The notes beneath the pieces are model-generated. The model was not told the DNA's origin. It saw only the letters and a list, made by a program, of their open reading frames with translations, and did no database searches. A stretch of 64,000 nucleotides of DNA from Terribium retamae (lineage in GTDB: Bacteria; Pseudomonadota; Alphaproteobacteria; Rhizobiales; Rhizobiaceae). Location: NCBI RefSeq assembly GCF_022347545.1, contig NZ_JAKREW010000005.1:1-64000 (forward strand), read 5' to 3'. Shown here piece by piece: positions 60,897 to 64,000 of the stretch. The position numbers were made by a program, and so were the translations under genes. The first letter of the stretch is position 1. Each line of letters begins with the position of its first letter.

Positions 60897-61865
60897 CTAT
60901 TTGGTGCCGCGCCGGCGCAGCCCGTCGAAATAGACGATGACGATGATCAAGGCGCCGGTGATGACGCGTTGCCAGAACGCGTTGACGTTGAGCAGGTTGG
61001 CGCCGTTGTTGATGGTGGCGAGGATGAAGGCGCCGAGCAGAGGGCCATGGACAGAGCCGATGGCACCGAACAGGGACGTGCCGCCGATCACCGACGAGGC
61101 GATCGCCTGCAACTCCCAGCCTTCGGCCTGGGTCGGATTGCCGATGCCGATGCGGGAAGCGAGCAGCACGCCGACAAAAGCTGCGCACAAGCCCGACAGA
61201 GTGTAAGCCATGTAGATGGTGCGCTGGACATTGACGCCGGACAGGCGCGCAGCCTCTGCGTTGGAGCCGACCGAGAACAGATAGCGGCCCCAGCGCGTGT
61301 GGTGCAGGAAGATGTAAGCGGGCACGCCGACGAGGATGACCATCCAGAACAGGTTGGGCACGCCGATGAAGGAACCGCGCGAGAATTCCTGGAAAGCATC
61401 GTTGTTGATGGAAATGGAATTGCCGTTGGTCATCAAAAGGCCGATGCCGCGCAACGATGTCAGCGTGGCCAGCGTGATGATGAACGGCGGAAGGCCCATC
61501 TTGACGATACCGAAACCGTGAAAGAGGCCGATGGCGACGCCGATCAGCAAGGTGATCAGGATCGCGACGAAAACCGGCAAGCCGGAATTGATCAGCATCG
61601 CCGTGGTTACCGTCGCAAAGCCGACGACCGCACCGACGGAAAGATCGATGCCGCCGGTAATGATGACGAAGGTCTGGCCGACTGCCAGGATGGCGATCAT
61701 CGAGCCCTGGCGCAGCAGGTTGGAGATGTTGTTGGCGGTGGCGAAGCTGGATGTCGAAAAAGAAAGCAGGACCCACAACAACACAAGCAGTGCCAGCAGC
61801 GTCAGCCCGAACAGCGCATTGTAATTGCGCTTTGGCTTTTCGGCGGGGATCGCCTCGGTGCTCAT
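60897..61865 (-). CDS. sugar ABC permease, RbsC-like
   Basis: A 322-residue membrane protein of the BPD_transp_2 family, with about eight to ten helices. Typical marks are GQTFVIITGGIDLSVGAVVG at about 65 and the GRYLFSVGSNAEAARLSGVN segment at about 195. It carries ribose, xylose or a similar sugar or polyol. The start overlaps the ATPase stop by four bases. Confidence 0.95.
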   Translation of the reverse strand: MSTEAIPAEKPKRNYNALFGLTLLALLVLLWVLLSFSTSSFATANNISNLLRQGSMIAILAVGQTFVIITGGIDLSVGAVVGFATVTTAMLINSGLPVFVAILITLLIGVAIGLFHGFGIVKMGLPPFIITLATLTSLRGIGLLMTNGNSISINNDAFQEFSRGSFIGVPNLFWMVILVGVPAYIFLHHTRWGRYLFSVGSNAEAARLSGVNVQRTIYMAYTLSGLCAAFVGVLLASRIGIGNPTQAEGWELQAIASSVIGGTSLFGAIGSVHGPLLGAFILATINNGANLLNVNAFWQRVITGALIIVIVYFDGLRRRGTK

Positions 61866-63415
61866 GGTTGTCCTCCCGGTTTTTCCTGTTTTTCGGCGAG
61901 TGCCTGGGTCAGGATGTCTTCGTGGCTGGCGGTGTGGAAGCCGTGCGTGGCGACCAGCTTGCCGCGCCGGAAAACATGCAAAGTGTCGGCCAGTTCATAA
62001 ACTTCCGGCAGGTAGGACGAGATCAGGATGATGCCCGCGCCTTGCGACAGCAGTGTCGAGAACAGGCGATAGATTTCTGCCTTGGTGCCGACGTCGACGC
62101 CCACCGTCGGTTCGTCGAAGATGAACAGTCTGGCGCCGTGGTTCAGCCATTTGCCGATGACGATCTTCTGCTGGTTGCCGCCGGACAGGCTTGAGGCCAA
62201 CGCGTGCCGTCCGGCCGTCTTGATGCGCAGGCCGGAAATCTGCTGCTCGGCATGTTTTGTCTCTTCGCTGCCAGAGATCAGCAAGCCTTTGCTGATGCGC
62301 TTGTAGACCGGTAGGTTGAGGTTCAATCCGACCGGCAGGTTGAGGCAAAGGCCCTGGTCGCGCCGGCTTTCAGGAGCCAACGCCATGCCGAGTTTGATCG
62401 CATCATGCTCGGAGCGGATGTGAACCTCCTTGCCGTCCCAAAGGACTGTGCCGGAGGATTTGGCGTGGCGGCCGTAGAGCGTGGTGACGAATTCGCTGCG
62501 GCCGGCGCCGATCAGGCCGTAGAGCCCAACGATCTCGCCCTCATGGACGGTCATCGAGATATTCTCGAAGCCCTTGCCGGAAAGTTGCCTGGCTTCCAGG
62601 ATCGTCCTGCCGATCGGGAACTCGTCCTTGTGGTAGATCTGTTCGATCGAGCGGTTGATCATCAGCCGCACCAGTTCGGCTTCGTCGGTCTCCTTGATGT
62701 TGCGGGTGCCGACATAGGTACCGTCGCGCAGCACCGAGACACGGTCGGCCAGCTCGAAAACCTCTTCCATGCGGTGGCTGATGTAGATGATGGTGACGCC
62801 TTCGGCCTTGAGACGGCGGATCAGTGCGAAGAGCTGGTCGGCCTCTTTGCGGGTCAGGTAGGCCGTCGGCTCGTCGAAGATGAGGAACTTGGTGCCGCGT
62901 ACCGTGGCTCGGGCGGCAGCGATCAACTGCTGCTGGCCAATGGTGAGGTCGCCCAGCATGACATGGGCAGGCAGGTTGAAGCCGAGATCGTTGATGATCT
63001 TCTGTGCGTCACGCACCATGGCACGCTGCTGCAAAAGGCCGTAGCGGACGTTTTCTTCGCCGAGGAACATGTTGGCGGCGACGCTGAGGTGGCGGCACAG
63101 CACCACTTCTTGGTGCACGGCGTTGATACCGAGCGCCATCGCTTCATGTGGCGTGGCAAGCGCGACCGGTTCACCTTCCCAGATGACATCGCCGGAAGTG
63201 CGCGGCATCACGCCGGTCAACAGCTTGATGAGCGTGGACTTGCCGGCGCCATTCTCGCCGACGATCGCGTGGATTTCACCCGCCTTGAACGCGAGATTCA
63301 CCGGCTTCAGCGCATGCGTGCCGGGATATTTCTTTTCCAGGCCGCGCAGCTCCAGGATCACCTTGCCGGGTTCCAGTTCCGGAGCGGGATGCTGGTGCAA
63401 TGTCGCTGATGTCAT
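61862..63415 (-). CDS. sugar ABC ATPase, RbsA/MglA-like
   Basis: A 517-residue double ATPase. The first half has Walker A GENGAGKSTLIKLLTG, the unusual signature LTIGQQQLIAAARA and Walker B FLIFDEPTAYL. The second half has a degenerate Walker A (GLIGAGRSEF), a full signature LSGGNQQKIVIGKWL and Walker B LFIFDEPTVGVD, as is normal in this family. ATG 63415 is preceded by GGGAGGATTGTC; a start 21 bases upstream includes this site. Confidence 0.96.
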   Translation of the reverse strand: MTSATLHQHPAPELEPGKVILELRGLEKKYPGTHALKPVNLAFKAGEIHAIVGENGAGKSTLIKLLTGVMPRTSGDVIWEGEPVALATPHEAMALGINAVHQEVVLCRHLSVAANMFLGEENVRYGLLQQRAMVRDAQKIINDLGFNLPAHVMLGDLTIGQQQLIAAARATVRGTKFLIFDEPTAYLTRKEADQLFALIRRLKAEGVTIIYISHRMEEVFELADRVSVLRDGTYVGTRNIKETDEAELVRLMINRSIEQIYHKDEFPIGRTILEARQLSGKGFENISMTVHEGEIVGLYGLIGAGRSEFVTTLYGRHAKSSGTVLWDGKEVHIRSEHDAIKLGMALAPESRRDQGLCLNLPVGLNLNLPVYKRISKGLLISGSEETKHAEQQISGLRIKTAGRHALASSLSGGNQQKIVIGKWLNHGARLFIFDEPTVGVDVGTKAEIYRLFSTLLSQGAGIILISSYLPEVYELADTLHVFRRGKLVATHGFHTASHEDILTQALAEKQEKPGGQP

Positions 63416-63578
63416 GACAATCCTCCCGATTGGCACGCTTTGGACAGCCTGTGCAGCCTAGCGCATGAGCCTTGAACCGGACAGTCATCGCTGCCGCTGT
63501 CAGGGTCTCAGGAAACGCTCTCACGAGAGCGATGCGAAGTCGTTTGCCAGGCAGACAAAGGTCTCGTCCCGGCAGGAT

Positions 63579-63603
63579 CTCCAGGGCCAAGACGGCCCTG
63601 GAG
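63579..63603 (-). terminator. hairpin after sugar binding protein gene
   Basis: A perfect ten-base-pair stem (ctccagggcc / ggccctggag) with a five-base loop, 19 bp past the binding-protein stop on the minus strand. It probably acts as a partial terminator or stabiliser, allowing more binding protein than membrane components. Confidence 0.7.
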
Positions 63604-63621
63604 ACGTTCAGCAAGCAAGGC

Positions 63622-64000
63622 TCAATCGAGCTTGGGATTGAGGAGCGCGTCGATCTTTGGCTCCTTCATGTTTTCCTTGGTGACGAGGTTGGCGCCGGTG
63701 TCGACGAAGGTCTCGACCTTCTCGCCCTTGGAGGCGGCCAGCGCAGTCTTGATGCCGTCATAACCCATGCGATACGGGTCCTGCACGACGAGGCCGGAGA
63801 TGACGCCGTCATTCAGGAACTTGATCAGCTTCTCGTCGCTGTCGAAGCCGATCAGCCCGACCTTGCCGGAAAGGTTGTTTTCGGCGATCGCCTGGCCGAC
63901 GCCCTGCGCCATGATCAGGTTGGAAGCGAAGATGCCCTTCAGGTCCGGATTGGCGGTGATCAGGTCGGTTGCGATGTTGAGGCCGGTCGTGGCCTGGCCG
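63622..64000 (-). CDS. sugar ABC binding protein, C-terminal part
   Basis: The last 125 residues of a periplasmic binding protein (Peripla_BP_4, RbsB-like) that continues past the window edge. Readable segments are ATDLITANPDLKGIFASNL, GKVGLIGFDSDEKLIKFLND and LVVQDPYRMGYDGIK, all typical of the C-terminal lobe of ribose-type receptors. First gene of the sugar operon, with a hairpin between it and the ATPase. The N-terminus and signal peptide are outside the window. Confidence 0.92.
   Translation of the reverse strand, partial: GQATTGLNIATDLITANPDLKGIFASNLIMAQGVGQAIAENNLSGKVGLIGFDSDEKLIKFLNDGVISGLVVQDPYRMGYDGIKTALAASKGEKVETFVDTGANLVTKENMKEPKIDALLNPKLD

Overview
The window looks like chromosomal DNA of an alphaproteobacterium of the Rhizobiales, probably Mesorhizobium or a close relative. 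The grounds are high GC coding sequence, a ROSE RNA thermometer ahead of a small heat-shock gene, a DUF982 protein, several substrate-binding-protein-dependent uptake systems, aromatic catabolism genes and rhizobial-type intergenic palindromes. No rRNA, intact tRNA, intact insertion sequence, prophage or CRISPR array was seen.

Region 1 (1-15.4 kb) is a decayed mobile-element zone with stress genes in it. It holds a frameshifted C-terminal piece of a DUF3363 relaxase (0.3-0.96 kb), an intact hipBA toxin-antitoxin pair with three tandem operators built around a near-consensus promoter, and two ungapped 173 bp direct repeats exactly 2373 bp apart on either side of hipBA. It also holds a frameshifted serine recombinase tail (3.56-4.0 kb) and a multiply frameshifted trbI remnant (14.94-15.33 kb). 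Between these lie a heat-shock block (two hsp20 genes with an RpoH-type promoter and ROSE element, then htpG), a DUF982 protein and a 1787-residue type V autotransporter.

Region 2 (15.4-25.1 kb) carries a DUF883-like membrane protein, a stress-type SDR, a TAXI-TRAP transporter (binding protein plus fused permease), a small Cys-containing exported protein, an OmpA-like protein, a secreted beta-propeller/RTX protein and a glutathione transferase.

Region 3 (25.4-31.2 kb) is a tight five-gene operon on the minus strand: GNAT-like acyltransferase, asparagine-synthase-type amidotransferase, acyl carrier protein, AMP-forming ligase and a stand-alone NAD-synthase-like enzyme. The set looks like a carrier-protein amidation pathway whose product I cannot name. 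It is the best candidate here for an undescribed system.

Region 4 (31.4-43.7 kb) is an aromatic catabolic island. An AraC regulator diverges from a two-component StyA-type flavin monooxygenase module. Next comes the homoprotocatechuate meta-cleavage operon hpaFEDGH, with hpaR and a palindromic operator, then hpaBC (4-hydroxyphenylacetate 3-monooxygenase) and an AraC activator. The final aldolase, hpaI, is not in the window.

Region 5 (43.7-53.5 kb) has an IclR-headed minus-strand operon (IclR, UPF0261, HAD hydrolase, class III aminotransferase) divergent from an APC permease and an aldehyde dehydrogenase, which suggests amine catabolism. An AT-richer 2H phosphoesterase gene and an acyl-CoA ligase follow.

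Region 6 (53.5-64 kb) has a nested inverted-repeat element, a complete dipeptide-type ABC transporter operon ending in an ATC-hydrolase-family gene, a divergent amidase, and a ribose-type sugar ABC transporter whose binding-protein gene runs off the window edge.
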